Assembly (NCBI GenBank): GCA_013152045.1
Contig: JAADGZ010000202.1
Span: forward strand, 1-6,720
Direction of reading: 5' to 3'
From: Gammaproteobacteria bacterium
Lineage (GTDB): Bacteria > Pseudomonadota > Gammaproteobacteria > UBA6429 > Thiohalophilaceae
Length of the DNA: 6,720 bases
The notes below the pieces were generated by a model that was not told the DNA's origin, did not search any database, and saw nothing but the letters and a program-made list of their open reading frames with translations. Both the position numbers and the translations under genes were made by a program. Each line of letters begins with the position of its first letter. Position 1 is the stretch's first letter. Below are positions 5,785 through 6,720 of the stretch, one piece after another.

Positions 5785-5837
5785 AAACGCAAAGAAATAA
5801 AGCTTTGCGACCTTTGCGTCTCCGCGTCTTTGCGTTT
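5785..5837. repeat. AAACGCAAAG inverted repeat, right copy
   Basis: AAACGCAAAG (5785-5794) and CTTTGCGTTT (5828-5837) are perfect reverse complements over 10 bases. Between them lies CTTTGCGTCTCCGCGT (5812-5827), the inverted counterpart of 5664-5679. It ends 11 bases from the stop codon of the minus-strand PstS-like gene and could fold at the 3' end of that transcript. No clean T-run follows, so a terminator role is unproven. Confidence 0.6.
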
Positions 5838-5848
5838 AACGCCTGTAT

Positions 5849-6718
5849 CTATTTCACATCAAAGCCGTAGATCAGCATCTTCGCCATCAGTTGTGGCGCA
5901 TCGAGATAAGGCACGGTGTTGTTTTCTCGAATGATCTTACGCCCCTCGCTGGATGAGGCGAATGTGATAAAGTCCTTTACCCGTTGGGATGGGCGTGGGC
6001 TGGTAACCAGATAGAGCGGACGGTAGAGGCCGTAGCTGCCATTCTTAACGTTTTCATAGCTGGGTGACTTGCCATCGAATTTAAGTATCTTGACCTTGCG
6101 TTTACGTGCGCTACTGATGCCTGTAATGCCCAGCGCATCAGGATCTTTTTCGCAGGCTTTTTCCAGCGGTCCGGATGATCGGACAATGTGCGAACTTTTG
6201 AATTCCATGCCGCTGTCCTTAAAAATATACTGGCGAATAGCATAGCCCACGCCGGATATTTTTCCATGGCGGATATAGAGATGTATTTCTGCATCCCGTC
6301 CACCAAGCTGTTTCCAGTTTGTTATTTTACCCGTGTAGATGGACCGTATCTGTTGCATGCTCAGATTATTTACCGGATTGGAGGGGTGGGCAATGATGGC
6401 TAGCGCATCCCAGGCGACTGGATACAGGGTGGCATAGAGTTCAGATTTCTGTGAGGAGGGTAGACTCATGCGGCAGGTGCCGCCGATATCTATCTTGCCG
6501 GCGACGGCATCACGGATTCCACGGGTGGCGCCACCGCCTTCCAGGGTGATCTGTATGCCGGTTTTTTTTGTGTAAGCACTGGCCAGTTCTTTCATGAAGG
6601 CTTTCTTGGTAATGCCGCAGCCAGCCCAGAGCAGCGAGTTGCCTTTTTGTTGTGCGAAAGAGGTGATGGTTAAACTGAAAAAAAGAATAAAAATAAAGCT
6701 AAAACTGCGAACATTCAT
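5849..6718 (-). CDS. PstS-like periplasmic substrate-binding protein
   Basis: A 289-residue exported binding protein of the PBP-like (phosphate-binding) superfamily. A phenylalanine-rich signal peptide (1-22, with SFA-Q) precedes the mature domain. Family signatures occur in order: GCGITKKAF (33-41), where PstS has its first ligand loop; GGGATRGIRDAVAGKIDIGGTCR (61-83); VAWDALAIIAHPSNPVNNLSMQQIRSIYTGKITNWKQLGG (101-140); R150 and SGVG (155-158), where PstS has R..SGT; and YGLYRPLYLVTSPRPSQRVKDFITFASSSEGRKI (229-262). It is shorter than E. coli PstS (346). Several ligand-loop residues differ (Val for the SGT threonine, Ala in GGGA). Phosphate is the default ligand, but another oxyanion or a sensory role is possible. 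C34 and C82 flank the predicted site and may form a disulfide. ATG 6718 gives a full signal peptide; its ribosome binding site lies beyond the window. No pst permease genes are visible. Confidence 0.88.
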   Translation of the reverse strand: MNVRSFSFIFILFFSLTITSFAQQKGNSLLWAGCGITKKAFMKELASAYTKKTGIQITLEGGGATRGIRDAVAGKIDIGGTCRMSLPSSQKSELYATLYPVAWDALAIIAHPSNPVNNLSMQQIRSIYTGKITNWKQLGGRDAEIHLYIRHGKISGVGYAIRQYIFKDSGMEFKSSHIVRSSGPLEKACEKDPDALGITGISSARKRKVKILKFDGKSPSYENVKNGSYGLYRPLYLVTSPRPSQRVKDFITFASSSEGRKIIRENNTVPYLDAPQLMAKMLIYGFDVK

Positions 6719-6720
6719 GA

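Noticed and set aside
410..5837. CRISPR array from the recurring palindromes
   Set aside because: Copies are far apart, in different orientations, without regularly spaced unique spacers.

Overview
The window reads as chromosomal DNA of a gammaproteobacterium. FabB, MazG, AmtB, HDOD and PstS-like genes have proteobacterial sequence character. The intergenic regions carry short palindromic dispersed repeats (GTTCCCACGC..GCGTGGGAAC, GTAGGTTGGGT..ACCCAAC and AAACGCAAAG-type) of kinds familiar from sulfur-oxidising, methanotrophic and related gammaproteobacteria. Base composition looks balanced, and I see no phage, plasmid, IS, CRISPR or RNA gene. The species cannot be named from this sequence alone.

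Layout: (1) 1-372, the 3' end of fabB (+), cut by the window edge. (2) 373-537, a convergent gap with two repeat hairpins. (3) 538-1707 (-), a response regulator with a REC domain, a degenerate GGDEF domain and a helical C-terminal tail. (4) 1708-1926, a divergent promoter region with a near-perfect palindrome just before the next gene. (5) 1927-2397 (+), a secreted DUF302-like protein. (6) 2398-2518, a leader with a 16-bp inverted repeat. (7) 2519-3379 (+), an HDOD signalling protein. (8) 3452-4249 (+), mazG. (9) 4422-5618 (+), an Amt ammonium channel. (10) 5619-5848, a second convergent gap filled with nested repeats. (11) 5849-6718 (-), a PstS-like periplasmic binding protein.

Functional picture: the middle part groups two signalling proteins (REC-GGDEF and HDOD) around a small exported protein. 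The flanks hold housekeeping (fatty acid elongation, NTP clean-up) and nutrient-uptake genes (ammonium, phosphate-like ligand). Gene order does not show a single dedicated pathway.

The most notable points are: a GGDEF domain that has lost its catalytic motif but kept an RxxD sequence where the c-di-GMP inhibitory site normally lies; the strong inverted repeat in the HDOD leader; the palindrome before the DUF302 gene; and placement of the same palindromic repeat in both convergent gaps. I found no clear evidence of a wholly new system.
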